From Microbacteriaceae bacterium PS02067 (GTDB lineage Bacteria; Actinomycetota; Actinomycetes; Actinomycetales; Microbacteriaceae), in NCBI GenBank assembly GCA_029960085.1, contig JASCPG010000005.1, positions 1-64,000 on the forward strand: a DNA stretch of 64,000 nt, in the 5' to 3' direction. The translations under genes were made by a program, and so were the position numbers. Under the pieces are notes generated by a model that saw only the letters and a program-made list of their open reading frames with translations, was not told the origin of the DNA and searched no databases. Of this stretch, positions 34,032 through 42,417 are shown in pieces (positions within the stretch are counted from its first letter, which is position 1; the number at the start of each line of letters is the position of its first letter).

Positions 34032-35220
34032 GGCCCGGGACGGGTTGGTTGCGCCACGACGGCCAGAGGGACGCGAGTTCGGCGGCGGTGACCCCGAACA
34101 GCGCCCACTGGCCGGTGGAGTGAGAATTGCCGAGAAGATGGGGCTCGTCCTCGAGCGGGCCCCACGCGGCCAGGACGTCGGGGGTGAGGCTCGCGACGAA
34201 GATCAGCTCGTCGGGTTGACGCTCGGCGATCATCCGGCGCGCCTCGTCGGCACCTGCCGCCGTGACACGGAACGGCCGGCCGAACCGGTCGAGGTGCTGC
34301 GAGAAGGTCGCGACAGCCTCCGGGTCGAGGTCGATGACGTGCAGGGATGCCTTGCCACCCGTTTCGAGGGCGTCGTCGATCAGCATCCGAATGTCCGCGA
34401 GCACCTGTGCGCTGTCGGGGCTCGCCCGGCGCGTCGTCCGGGCGACGAGCGACTCGTTCCACCACAGCCGCGCACTGTTGTAGCGCCGGAGCCCCGCCGA
34501 GAGCCGGTCGGCCGTGGCCCCCGAGCGGCGGATCGTGCCGCAGGTCGTGTGCAGCGGAAGCAGTTCGGGGTACGCGTCTCCCACGTGTCGATGCGCGAGG
34601 TCGAGCTTGGCGAGGTTCGTGCTCAGGCTGTTGTGCGTGAGCGGGATGTCGCGTGCGACCGCTCGCAGCCCGGCGCGCCGCATCCGGGCCGCGTACTCGA
34701 CGCCGTAGGCATGCCACGCCAGGAGCGGCTCTTCGGCGAACGGCTCGCGGAGGATCTGGTCGCGCGTCGTCATCAACAGGACCTCGTCGAGGGAGTCCAC
34801 GTCGCGCGGAGTCGGTGCGAGCTCACCGATCGGCACGATCCGGTCGCGGATCCGGCCGACGATGCTGCGGTCGGCGTCGATGCCGCAGGCGCCCAGGATG
34901 CCGATGTCGGTGGCATCCAGCAGCTCCGCGGCGACCTCTTCGAGCCGCGGCAGCGAATGGAGCACGACATCCTGGTGCACGAAGACGACCACGGGATTCC
35001 GTGCGATCCGAGCGCCGTGGTTCAGCGCCGCACCTGCGGTCGAGAACCGACCCTCACGGTTGTCGACCGCGATCAGCTCCGTTTCGGGGGCATCCGTGCT
35101 CTGGGCCCTCACCGATTGGCGCAGGCACGAGTCCAGAACGGCCTCGTCGTTGTAGACGCACACGATCGAAACGGGTGCGCGGCGGGCGTTCTCGGCGTTG
35201 TGATCGGATGTCGAGGACAC
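34024..35220 (-). CDS. GT2-like glycosyltransferase
   Basis: This 398-residue protein opens as a GT-A domain (VSIVCVYNDEAVLDSCL) with the acidic VFVHQDV at the metal-binding position. The LTHNSLSTN segment at ~205-215 fits the catalytic end of the fold. The last ~150 residues are separate, with the pattern of a small Rossmann-like domain (LHVIDLDPEAVATF), and may be a degenerate methyltransferase-like or binding domain. Two GTG codons are in tandem at 35223 and 35220. I prefer 35220 because a TAGAAT -10 box lies six bases before it. It is the first gene of the GT2-GT4-GNAT unit. Confidence 0.75.
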   Translation of the reverse strand: MSSTSDHNAENARRAPVSIVCVYNDEAVLDSCLRQSVRAQSTDAPETELIAVDNREGRFSTAGAALNHGARIARNPVVVFVHQDVVLHSLPRLEEVAAELLDATDIGILGACGIDADRSIVGRIRDRIVPIGELAPTPRDVDSLDEVLLMTTRDQILREPFAEEPLLAWHAYGVEYAARMRRAGLRAVARDIPLTHNSLSTNLAKLDLAHRHVGDAYPELLPLHTTCGTIRRSGATADRLSAGLRRYNSARLWWNESLVARTTRRASPDSAQVLADIRMLIDDALETGGKASLHVIDLDPEAVATFSQHLDRFGRPFRVTAAGADEARRMIAERQPDELIFVASLTPDVLAAWGPLEDEPHLLGNSHSTGQWALFGVTAAELASLWPSWRNQPVPGLA

Positions 35221-35226
35221 CACAGA

Positions 35227-35249
35227 ATTCTACGGGGGATCACTAGGCT
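35227..35249. promoter_or_regulatory. Divergent leaderless -10 boxes between two GT2 genes
   Basis: TAGAAT on the minus strand (35232-35227) is six bases before GTG at 35220. TAGGCT on the plus strand (35244-35249) is six bases before GTG at 35256. The two genes are only 35 bases apart, and neither has a Shine-Dalgarno sequence in the gap. Confidence 0.55.
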
Positions 35250-35255
35250 GGACCA

Positions 35256-36155
35256 GTGGAAATCGATGTCGCTGCCGTCGTCGTGACATACAACAGCGAG
35301 GATCACGTCGCGGGGCTGCTGGACAGTGTCGGTCCCGCGCTCGGGGCGCTCTCGGGAGCGATCGTCGTGGTGGACAACGGCTCCACCGACCGCACTCTCG
35401 AGATCCTCGACGAGCGCACCGACTGCGTCGTCATCCGCTCCACGAACATCGGGTACGCGGCGGGCATGAACCGCGCCATCGCCGCCGCGCCCGAGGCGCG
35501 GGCATTCCTCATCCTCAACCCCGACGCCACGCTCGACCCGGACTCGGTCGAGACGATGATGCGCGTGTTGGCGCAACCCGGAGTGGGGATCGTCGCCCCG
35601 CGCGTTCGGGAGAGCGACGGATCGCTGTCGCCGTCGCTGCGCCGGCGTCCGACGCTCGGCCGGGTGGGCGGCCTGAGCTTCACGGGGCTCGCAGCCTTCA
35701 CCGAGCGCATCGAGGACCCGCGCGAGTACGAGAGCGCGCACGACGTCGATTGGGCGGTCGGCGCTGTCCTCCTCGTCGATGCGGGCTGCTACACGGCGCT
35801 CGGGGGCATGGACGAGTCGTTCTTCCTCTACTCGGAAGAGACGGATCTGAGCCTGCGCGCGCGTGCGGGCGGATGGGCGACGCGCTACACGCCCGATGCC
35901 GGGGCCGTGCACGTCGGTGGCGGTTCGGGCGAGAGCGACTTCACCCACACGCTGAAGATCGTGAACCGCGTCCGCATCTACCGCCGCCTCACCGGGCCCG
36001 TGCGCGGCTGGATGTACCTGTGGGCGAGCGTGTTCGTCGAGTTGCGCCGCGCAGCCCTCGGGCGCCGCGAATCGCGGGCCGCGGTGAAGGCGCTGCTCGT
36101 TCCCTCGGCGCGGCCCGAGGTGCTCGGCCTCGGATCGGTGTTCGTTCCGCGCTGA
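35256..36155 (+). CDS. GT2 glycosyltransferase (rhamnosyltransferase-like)
   Basis: This 299-residue GT-A enzyme has AVVVTYNSEDHVAGLL at the start, VVVDNGSTD near 38-46, the metal-binding LNPDATLDPD near 87-96 and DESFFLYSEETDLSLRARAGG, whose EETDL carries the catalytic base. This spacing is that of the WbbL/rhamnosyltransferase-like branch. The start is GTG at 35256, six bases after the TAGGCT box, so the transcript is probably leaderless. It is a single-gene unit ending at the hairpin 36214-36254. Confidence 0.88.
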   Translation: MEIDVAAVVVTYNSEDHVAGLLDSVGPALGALSGAIVVVDNGSTDRTLEILDERTDCVVIRSTNIGYAAGMNRAIAAAPEARAFLILNPDATLDPDSVETMMRVLAQPGVGIVAPRVRESDGSLSPSLRRRPTLGRVGGLSFTGLAAFTERIEDPREYESAHDVDWAVGAVLLVDAGCYTALGGMDESFFLYSEETDLSLRARAGGWATRYTPDAGAVHVGGGSGESDFTHTLKIVNRVRIYRRLTGPVRGWMYLWASVFVELRRAALGRRESRAAVKALLVPSARPEVLGLGSVFVPR

Positions 36156-36213
36156 GCACGCAGCACCGCCCGGCACCGGATCGAGCTGCCGGATCGAACG
36201 GCGCCGCGTCGAA

Positions 36214-36254
36214 CCGGAACGGCCGGCCCGCATTGCGCGGACCGGCCGTTCCGG
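36214..36254. terminator. Bidirectional terminator
   Basis: A 13-base-pair perfect stem (36214-36226 with 36242-36254) has a 15-base loop. It lies between the convergent GT2 gene and the secreted beta-helix gene and can serve both. Confidence 0.8.
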
Positions 36255-36269
36255 GTGGGGGAGCGGGCG

Positions 36270-38003
36270 TCACTCCTCGGGGCGTCCGATCGCCGCGCCG
36301 TCGCTGAATCGGTTGTTCGACCAGACGTTGCCGTTCGGCGCGCCGGCCTTGTTCAACGAGTTGGTCGGGCCGTAGACGCCGCACTTGCCGGATCCGCCGC
36401 GGGCGAACACATTGTCGGTGACCGTGAGGTTCCGCGTGTTCGGGTACGGCTTGCCGGGGTAGTAGCCGGGGTTGAGGCAGTAGCCGGCTTGGGTGTGCTT
36501 GCCGGCGTCGCTCATATCGAACGTGGATGCCAGGTAGTTCTTCGTGATGGTGATGTTCTGGATCGGCCCGTAGTCGCCGTAGAACCCGATCACCGCCGAG
36601 CAGCCGGCATCCTCGACGCGACTGGAGTAGGCCGACCAATCACCGCAGGTGGCGTAGTTGTGCTCGATGCGGAAGCCATCGGTGCCGTTCCCGCCGAAGG
36701 CGTTGTAGTGGTAGGCGCCGCCGAGTTCCATCCCGTGGACCCAGTTGTCCTTGGCCTCGCAGTTGGTGTCGCACTTGATCACGCCTTCACCGCCGTGCGA
36801 GTTCACGCGGTAGGCGAAGAAGTTGCTGCGACCGATGTTCTCCCACCACGGAAGGTCCGGCGGGGCCACTTCGGTGTCCTCGATGAGCACGGGGCCGTAG
36901 CTCGACTTCTCCGCGAAGATGACGCCCTTCACGAGGGAGTTGCGGATCGTGACGCATGGAGTGCTCTTCGATGTCGTGCCGTTGCCGGCTTCGATGATGA
37001 TCGATTCGTTCACGATCTTCGAGTCGATGACGACGCCGCAGGAGCGGATGGTGGTCGGGCCCGTGTACGTGGTGAGGGTGACGGGCTTGCGGGAGTCGCC
37101 GGGCAGGCCCTGCGGGTAGCCGGTGTTCTGCGGTCCTGGCCAGCATCCGCCCCACGGGTCCGGTCCGCCGGGGGTGTTGGCCGCGCCCACGCACGAGCCC
37201 GGGGTCGCCGGAGCGGACGTCGCCGACGGCGTCGGTGTGGGGGTCGCCGTCGGTGTCGGGGTGGACGTCGGTGTCGGTGTCGGCGTGGGCGTCGCGGTCG
37301 GCTTCGGCGTGGGGGTCGCGGTCGGCTTCGGCGTGGGCGAGGTCGACGGGGTCGGGCTGGACGACGGAAGCGGCTTCGCATCGCCGGATGCCGCGAAGAC
37401 GATGTCGACCAGATAGTTCGAGCCGCGGTACGTGCTCTGCGGGACGCTGCTCGTCGCGCCGTAGCGGTACACACCGGCGCTCGAGTCGAGGCGGAAGCCG
37501 TTCTGGGTCTTGCTGCGCACCAGATCCTGCTCTCGCACCGGATAGGCGCCCTCCGGTGCCTGGTATGAGGCGACGTACCGCTTGCCTGCGCTGAGTTTGA
37601 CGGGGTTGTCGAGGGCGACCGTCCGCCACCCGACGGTGCGATCCGCGGGGAACGACGCGCGTGCGAGTACGGTACCGTCCGCGGACCACAGCGTCGCGGA
37701 CGTCACATCCGTCGTGGCGCTGCCCTGGTAGTACTGCAATGCGGTGACCGATCCCGAACGCTCCGGGCTGAATCGGATGCCGAGTTCGACCGGAACCCGA
37801 TCGGGATCGACGGCGACGGTGGGCTTGAGTTGGTCGGAGAAGATGCCGGTCGTCGTGGGGGCGGCGACGGCAGGGGTGATGATGGCCAGTCCTGTGATGG
37901 ACAGTCCGGCCGCGATGAGTGCGGCGACGGCGACGCGGAGATTCCGCGTCAGGTGGGAGCGCACGCGGACGCGTTCGCGAGGGGTGGGGGCTTCGGCAGA
38001 CAT
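36270..38003 (-). CDS. Secreted DUF4082 and parallel beta-helix protein
   Basis: This is a 577-residue exported protein. A long signal or anchor segment covers ~22-48 (VAVAALIAAGLSITGLAIITPAVAA). One DUF4082 module (~53-205) is closely similar in layout to the five in the giant protein at 8.6 kb. A Ser/Thr-Pro linker (~214-268) follows. Residues ~290-577 resemble a right-handed parallel beta-helix with NGTTSKSTPCVTIRNSLV and short N-rich turns such as HNYATCG, and several cysteine pairs. Such folds bind or cleave polysaccharides, but no catalytic residues can be assigned. There is no cell-wall sorting signal. The start is ATG at 38003. Matrix binding or processing of the EPS is inferred. Confidence 0.8.
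   Translation of the reverse strand: MSAEAPTPRERVRVRSHLTRNLRVAVAALIAAGLSITGLAIITPAVAAPTTTGIFSDQLKPTVAVDPDRVPVELGIRFSPERSGSVTALQYYQGSATTDVTSATLWSADGTVLARASFPADRTVGWRTVALDNPVKLSAGKRYVASYQAPEGAYPVREQDLVRSKTQNGFRLDSSAGVYRYGATSSVPQSTYRGSNYLVDIVFAASGDAKPLPSSSPTPSTSPTPKPTATPTPKPTATPTPTPTPTSTPTPTATPTPTPSATSAPATPGSCVGAANTPGGPDPWGGCWPGPQNTGYPQGLPGDSRKPVTLTTYTGPTTIRSCGVVIDSKIVNESIIIEAGNGTTSKSTPCVTIRNSLVKGVIFAEKSSYGPVLIEDTEVAPPDLPWWENIGRSNFFAYRVNSHGGEGVIKCDTNCEAKDNWVHGMELGGAYHYNAFGGNGTDGFRIEHNYATCGDWSAYSSRVEDAGCSAVIGFYGDYGPIQNITITKNYLASTFDMSDAGKHTQAGYCLNPGYYPGKPYPNTRNLTVTDNVFARGGSGKCGVYGPTNSLNKAGAPNGNVWSNNRFSDGAAIGRPEE
37208..37345 (-). repeat. Pro-Thr linker coding repeat
   Basis: Repeated GGCGTGGGGGTC/GGTGTCGGCGTG units on the plus strand encode (Thr-Pro)n with Ala and Ser interruptions on the minus strand. 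It is the linker between the DUF4082 and beta-helix parts and resembles the linker of the giant protein. Confidence 0.8.
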
Positions 38004-38210
38004 CTCGTTCCGTAAGTGGGAAGCGACCCGGCGGGTTTTCGGGGAGAGGACCGGGTCTGACGATCAGGTTCTAGGGAAGTATGACCGCAGTGTAGGGCCT
38101 CCTCGGAACGAATGAGAGAACACTCACATGCAGACCGTTCGGATATGCTCCTGCAGGAGCAGCGTCGGCGGGGGCACCGTCTGCGATGCGGCCACCTGGG
38201 GAGGGGCGTG

Positions 38211-38636
38211 ATGGGACGACGGAGTGCCGCTATCGGACTGGGGGTGTACGGGGTGGCCGCTGCGGTCATCCTTCTGGCGCCTGTCTCGTACGGCGACATC
38301 GTTCAGGCGATCGCCGACGTCCTGGCCCGTCTTTTCGGTCTGGACGGGTTCGGCTCCGGCTGGGTCGAGTTCGTCGCCAACATCCTGCTCTTCACGCCGC
38401 TCGGGTTCCTCCTGACGGTGTTGTTGTACCCGCGCTGGTGGGCGGTGCCGCTCGCGATCGCCTTGTCGGCATGCGTGGAACTTGCGCAGATCGTCATCCC
38501 CTCGCGGCAGCCGAGCCTGCGAGATGTGCTCGCCAACAGTCTGGGCGCCCTCGTCGGCGCGTTGGTCGCGTTGCTCGTCATCGGATGGCGGGCACGGCGT
38601 CGTCGGCGCCGCGAGAGGATCAGCGCAACCGTTTGA
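38211..38636 (+). CDS. VanZ-family membrane protein
   Basis: This 141-residue protein has four membrane segments (~6-22, ~45-67, ~73-90, ~107-124). The VanZ pattern ANILLFTPLGFLL and SACVELAQIVIPSRQPSLRDVLANSLG is clear. VanZ proteins are linked to resistance to lipoglycopeptides such as teicoplanin, but many family members sit in envelope or EPS loci with no known activity. The start ATG 38211 is preceded by GGGGAGGGG; an ATG at 38112 is in frame but lacks such a site. The last 17 bases overlap the convergent deacetylase gene. Confidence 0.82.
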   Translation: MGRRSAAIGLGVYGVAAAVILLAPVSYGDIVQAIADVLARLFGLDGFGSGWVEFVANILLFTPLGFLLTVLLYPRWWAVPLAIALSACVELAQIVIPSRQPSLRDVLANSLGALVGALVALLVIGWRARRRRRRERISATV

Positions 38637-39273
38637 CGAGGCTTGCGGCGGCGTTCCGCGCCTCGGACGCCCCGCTCCGGCGCGTGACGAGAGCGCTGAC
38701 CGACTCGGCGGTGTCATGCTCGGTGACGCTGTAGCGCGCACGCATCCATGCTCCCGGCCGACTCCGGTAGCGGTCGCTCGTGTACAGCACCCGGTACCCG
38801 GCGGCGCGGACCCGGCGCACGGTGTTCCGGTCATACCGGCCGAGAGGGAGCGCCGCCTCGGTGGGGGTCGTGCCCGACGCCTCCTGGATGGCATTGCGCG
38901 CGTCGAACAGTTCGCGCCGTGCCGCCGCGTCGTCGAGCGCGCGCCACGGGGTGTGGGTCCACCCGTGGTTTCCGATGGACATCCCCGCCGCGACCAGCGA
39001 GCGCAAGTCGTGCGCGTTCAGGCTCGCGGGGTCGTCGAGGCGTCCCGCGAGCACGAAGAACGTCGCCCGCAACCCGCGCTCCGTGAGCGCCGGGAGAGCG
39101 ATGTCGAGGTCGGACCGATTGCCGTCGTCGAAGCTCAGTTCGACGTCGGATCGGTCCGCGAGGGCGTCGAGCGTGCGCAGGAAGGTGTCCTCCGCCATCC
39201 AGTACCGGGCTTCGCCGCTTTCCCGCTCATCGGCGCAGACGCCGATGCCGTGGAAGCAGATGTGCGTGGTCAC
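38620..39273 (-). CDS. Polysaccharide deacetylase (NodB-type)
   Basis: This 217-residue carbohydrate esterase 4-like protein has motif 1 LSFDDG (Asp49-Asp50) and motif 2 HGWTH (His103, His107), which together hold the metal and catalytic base. RATFFVLAG is the typical following strand. It removes N- or O-acetyl groups from sugars. There is no signal peptide or membrane anchor, so unlike most EPS deacetylases it may act on a cytoplasmic intermediate. The start is GTG at 39273 in GTGA overlap with the upstream GT2 gene. It is the last of five coupled minus-strand genes. Confidence 0.85.
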   Translation of the reverse strand: MTTHICFHGIGVCADERESGEARYWMAEDTFLRTLDALADRSDVELSFDDGNRSDLDIALPALTERGLRATFFVLAGRLDDPASLNAHDLRSLVAAGMSIGNHGWTHTPWRALDDAAARRELFDARNAIQEASGTTPTEAALPLGRYDRNTVRRVRAAGYRVLYTSDRYRSRPGAWMRARYSVTEHDTAESVSALVTRRSGASEARNAAASLVKRLR

Positions 39274-40124
39274 GTGACGTTCTCCTCAGGTCGTGCTCGC
39301 GTGCTCGTGTCGTGTCCCCAGCCGACCGCCTGCCCACGTCGCCCGCGCCGCCCTGCGATCGCGGTGATCACGACATAGGGCACGGCCGCGGGCGCGAGCC
39401 AGGGATTCGGCACCACGACGTCGCGCAGCCAGGCCCAGCGATCCGACGGTCGGACGGTGATCGCGACCTCCCCGGACGCCGCCGCCGCCCGCAGCTGCGC
39501 GTTGCCGCGGCGCACGCGAACCAGCCGGGCGAGAAGATCGGAGGTGCGCATCGGAGCCTCGACGACGACCTCGATCGCCGCGACTTCGCGCTTCTCCGCA
39601 TCGTCGAAGAGTGAGTCGAGGAAGAGGTCATCCGCAACCAGCGTCGGGAAATCCGCGAACCGATCTCGCCCCTCCTCGGAGAGCGCGATCAGGCCGCGTC
39701 CGAACAGCCCTCGCCGAAAGACCGGGAGCCGTGAACTGATCGCCGTGTAGGCGCGCACGGGCCAGGAGCGGCCTACGACCTCGATACGTCGAGCCGGAAC
39801 CGCAGCGAGGATGCCGGGCGCGTCGAGCGACTCGCACAGCGCGGTCAGACCCCCGGGAGGGACGACGATATCGGCATCGAGGTAGATGCGCGGAAAGCTC
39901 CCGGCGACGTCTTCGGCGGCGTTGAGCGCCGCCGCCTTGCCAGGCTCGGAGCGATCGATGACGACCGCTCCGCGACGGGCCGCGATCTCGGCGGTGCGAT
40001 CCGCGCATCCGTTGGCGCTGACGATGATCTCCAGTCGCCCGGCCACATCCTGCGCAAGAAGCGCGGTGAGACACCGGTCGATGACCGCTTCCTCATTGTG
40101 CGCTGCGATGATGACGCTGACCAT
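39270..40124 (-). CDS. GT2 glycosyltransferase
   Basis: This 284-residue GT-A enzyme has VSVIIAAHNEEAVIDRCL at the start, IIVSANGCADRT, and the metal-binding IYLDADI near 85-91. DFPTLVADDLFLD carries the late acidic motif. The C-terminal ~80 residues contain one or two hydrophobic segments. The start is ATG at 40124, five bases after the beta-propeller gene. It is probably an inner-membrane transferase that adds one sugar to the EPS unit. The next gene is a deacetylase with a four-base overlap. Confidence 0.82.
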   Translation of the reverse strand: MVSVIIAAHNEEAVIDRCLTALLAQDVAGRLEIIVSANGCADRTAEIAARRGAVVIDRSEPGKAAALNAAEDVAGSFPRIYLDADIVVPPGGLTALCESLDAPGILAAVPARRIEVVGRSWPVRAYTAISSRLPVFRRGLFGRGLIALSEEGRDRFADFPTLVADDLFLDSLFDDAEKREVAAIEVVVEAPMRTSDLLARLVRVRRGNAQLRAAAASGEVAITVRPSDRWAWLRDVVVPNPWLAPAAVPYVVITAIAGRRGRRGQAVGWGHDTSTRARPEENVT

Positions 40125-40129
40125 GGGCT

Positions 40130-41155
40130 CTACCCTCGCCCCCGCACCACCGACGGCGACCAGGCGTGTTCGATGAACACGCTCGGCTCGCTCGAGCCGT
40201 CCGCCGCCAGCTTCCAGACGTCGTAGTCGCCCACGGCACCGTCTCGAGGCATCCCGTAGAGAATCGTGCCGTCGTCGAGCCACTCGATCTGGTCGTCGAT
40301 GCTGCGCGTCTCCGGCAGCAGGGTGACCGCGCCGGTGGCGATGTCGTAGACCGCGGGTGTCCAGTGCACGGTGGGGCCGGAGCCCGATGTGACGCGTTTG
40401 AACGCGATCCGCGTGCCGTCGGGGGAAAGCGAGGGACACTCGACGTTGGCGGCGATCGCATCGAGGGACCGGGTGGAGATCGATCCCTTCACGAGGTAGG
40501 TGGTGCCGACCGTCGTCATCCCGACGGTCGCGTAGAAGGTGTCGTCATCGACGAACGTGATGCCCCAGTAGTTGCGGTCCACCGGTGCGCTCGGCCGGCC
40601 GTCGATCGTCAGCGACCAGTCTTCGAGAGTGCCGAGGTCCTCTCCCGTCGTCGTGTGGATGCGGGTGTCGGTCGAGAAGCCGATGGTCGCGTAGGAGTGT
40701 CCTGTCACGAACGACGTGGAGGCGATGAGGGTGCCATCGGATGAGATGCGGGTGCGACTCGGGAGACCGGGAAGGGGCCATGAGGCGGCTTCAGTGCCGT
40801 CCGCCCGATACAGCGTGCCGGTATAGCTCGGAGTGATGCCGCGTACTGTCCGCAGGCAGCTGAACTCGAGGGGCGTGGCATCCACGCGGTCGCAGACGAC
40901 GTCGGAGATCGCGCGCGGACCGCTGGGATCGGTCAGCGGCACCGAGGCGACGTGGCCGTACTCGGCACCCGAGGCGGTGCTCCGGAAGACCACGCGATCG
41001 GATCCGATCACCGGTGCGGCCTCGGTCGCCACATCGCTCGGAGCCTGCTGCCGCGCCTGATACTGCTGCCATGCGACGATGCCCACGACGCCGGTCGCAG
41101 CGAAAGCCAGGACCGCGAGGACCGCGATCAGGATCCAGCGCGCGCGAACACTCAC
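40130..41155 (-). CDS. Membrane-anchored beta-propeller protein
   Basis: This 341-residue protein has one N-terminal membrane segment (~8-30) and then an extracytoplasmic domain of repeated blades. Motifs such as RISSDGTLIASTSF and SLSPDGTRIAFKRV are like TolB/WD40-type propellers. Two cysteines (CDRV and CLRTV) may pair. The start is GTG at 41155 in GTGA overlap with the MFS gene. A role as a scaffold or sensor on the cell surface is possible; I do not recognise a precise family. Confidence 0.7.
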   Translation of the reverse strand: MSVRARWILIAVLAVLAFAATGVVGIVAWQQYQARQQAPSDVATEAAPVIGSDRVVFRSTASGAEYGHVASVPLTDPSGPRAISDVVCDRVDATPLEFSCLRTVRGITPSYTGTLYRADGTEAASWPLPGLPSRTRISSDGTLIASTSFVTGHSYATIGFSTDTRIHTTTGEDLGTLEDWSLTIDGRPSAPVDRNYWGITFVDDDTFYATVGMTTVGTTYLVKGSISTRSLDAIAANVECPSLSPDGTRIAFKRVTSGSGPTVHWTPAVYDIATGAVTLLPETRSIDDQIEWLDDGTILYGMPRDGAVGDYDVWKLAADGSSEPSVFIEHAWSPSVVRGRG

Positions 41156-42417
41156 GGCGTCCCGCCCTTCTCCGCCTTCGCCGGCCGGTGCAGCACCGGA
41201 CGCAGGAGAACTGCGACGAGGGGAATCGCGAGCGCGAGCACGATCGCCACTGCGATCATCGCCGCGTCGCGGCCGGCGACGAACCACAGGACGCCGAAGC
41301 CGGCTGCCGAGACGAACCGCGTGAGCGCCACGACCGTCTGCGCGGTGGCGATCGCCGTGCCTCGACTGTCCGGGGGTGCCAGTTGTGAGACGAGAGCCGA
41401 AAGCACCCCGTCGGTCGCGGCGTAGAACGCGCCCAGGAACACGAGACAGAGGATCGTCGCGGCCACATCGGCGAGCGGCAGCACCGCGATGACATAGGCG
41501 GCGAGCAACCCCAGGTGGCCCCAGACGAAAACGCGGGCTCGGCCGACCCGGTCGGCGAGGCGCCCGAGAGGGACGGCGAATGCCAGGAAGGCCACGTTCG
41601 TGCCGACATACAGCAGGGGGAACCAGAGCGCGGCGAAATCGCTTCGGGCCTGCAGCACCAGGTAGACGAAGCCGTCACCGATCGTGACGAGTCCGAGGGT
41701 GCCCGCGGCGGCGAGGACGCGCCGCATGGGTCCTCGGACCACGGCGCGCCAGTCCACCTTCCGACGTGCTTCCGCGCGCCGTGCTCGAACGTTCGGGACG
41801 ACGAGACCGAGGATCAGCACGCCGAGCGTGGCGAAGACGAGCGACGCGACGAAGACGATGTGGAACCCGTCCGGCACCACCAGCAGGATGAGGAACGCGA
41901 GGAACGGACCGATAGCGGCCCCGATGTTGTCGAGCATCCGATGCACGCCGAAGGCGTTGCCGAGCCGTTCGGGATCGCTCGTCGCCGTGATGAGGGCATC
42001 TCGCGGCGCTGTGCGGATGCCCTTGCCGATCCGGTCCGCGGTGATCACGGCCGTCATCGCGGCGAACCCGCTCCACAGCAGGAGTCCCACACGTGCGACC
42101 GCAGCCAGCGCGTACCCCACGAACGCCACCCATTTGGGCTGATCGAGGCGGTCAGAGGCGTAGCCCCCCGCGATGCGGACGATCGCGCTCGTGCCCTGGT
42201 ACAGACCGTCGAGCACGCCGAAGGCGATCGTCGAGAGGCCGAGGAACCCGGTGATGTACAGCGGAAGGATCGCCGAGACGGACTCGGAGGAGATGTCGGT
42301 CAGCATCGAGACGATACCGAGCGTCACCACGGTGGACGACACGGTGCGCACGCCGGCCGGTGCGCCGCCGCGTGGCTTGTCTGCCGGGGAGTTGGTGAGC
42401 GAGATGTACACGGTCAC
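41152..42417 (-). CDS. Major facilitator superfamily transporter
   Basis: This 421-residue, 12-helix transporter has the loop 2-3 MFS signature near GGYASDRLDQPKW and a second in GRLADRVGRARV at the start of the C-terminal half. DRIGKGIRTAPRDALI is typical of the DUF894/drug-efflux-like branch. The start is GTG at 42417, four bases inside the upstream gene. Cargo is unknown; its place in an EPS operon with a propeller protein and a Pro-rich anchored protein suggests envelope export, but an unrelated drug exporter is equally possible. Confidence 0.85.
   Translation of the reverse strand: MTVYISLTNSPADKPRGGAPAGVRTVSSTVVTLGIVSMLTDISSESVSAILPLYITGFLGLSTIAFGVLDGLYQGTSAIVRIAGGYASDRLDQPKWVAFVGYALAAVARVGLLLWSGFAAMTAVITADRIGKGIRTAPRDALITATSDPERLGNAFGVHRMLDNIGAAIGPFLAFLILLVVPDGFHIVFVASLVFATLGVLILGLVVPNVRARRAEARRKVDWRAVVRGPMRRVLAAAGTLGLVTIGDGFVYLVLQARSDFAALWFPLLYVGTNVAFLAFAVPLGRLADRVGRARVFVWGHLGLLAAYVIAVLPLADVAATILCLVFLGAFYAATDGVLSALVSQLAPPDSRGTAIATAQTVVALTRFVSAAGFGVLWFVAGRDAAMIAVAIVLALAIPLVAVLLRPVLHRPAKAEKGGTP

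Noticed and set aside
37208-37345. CRISPR-like repeats, second site
   Set aside because: Again a coding linker on the minus strand without spacers.
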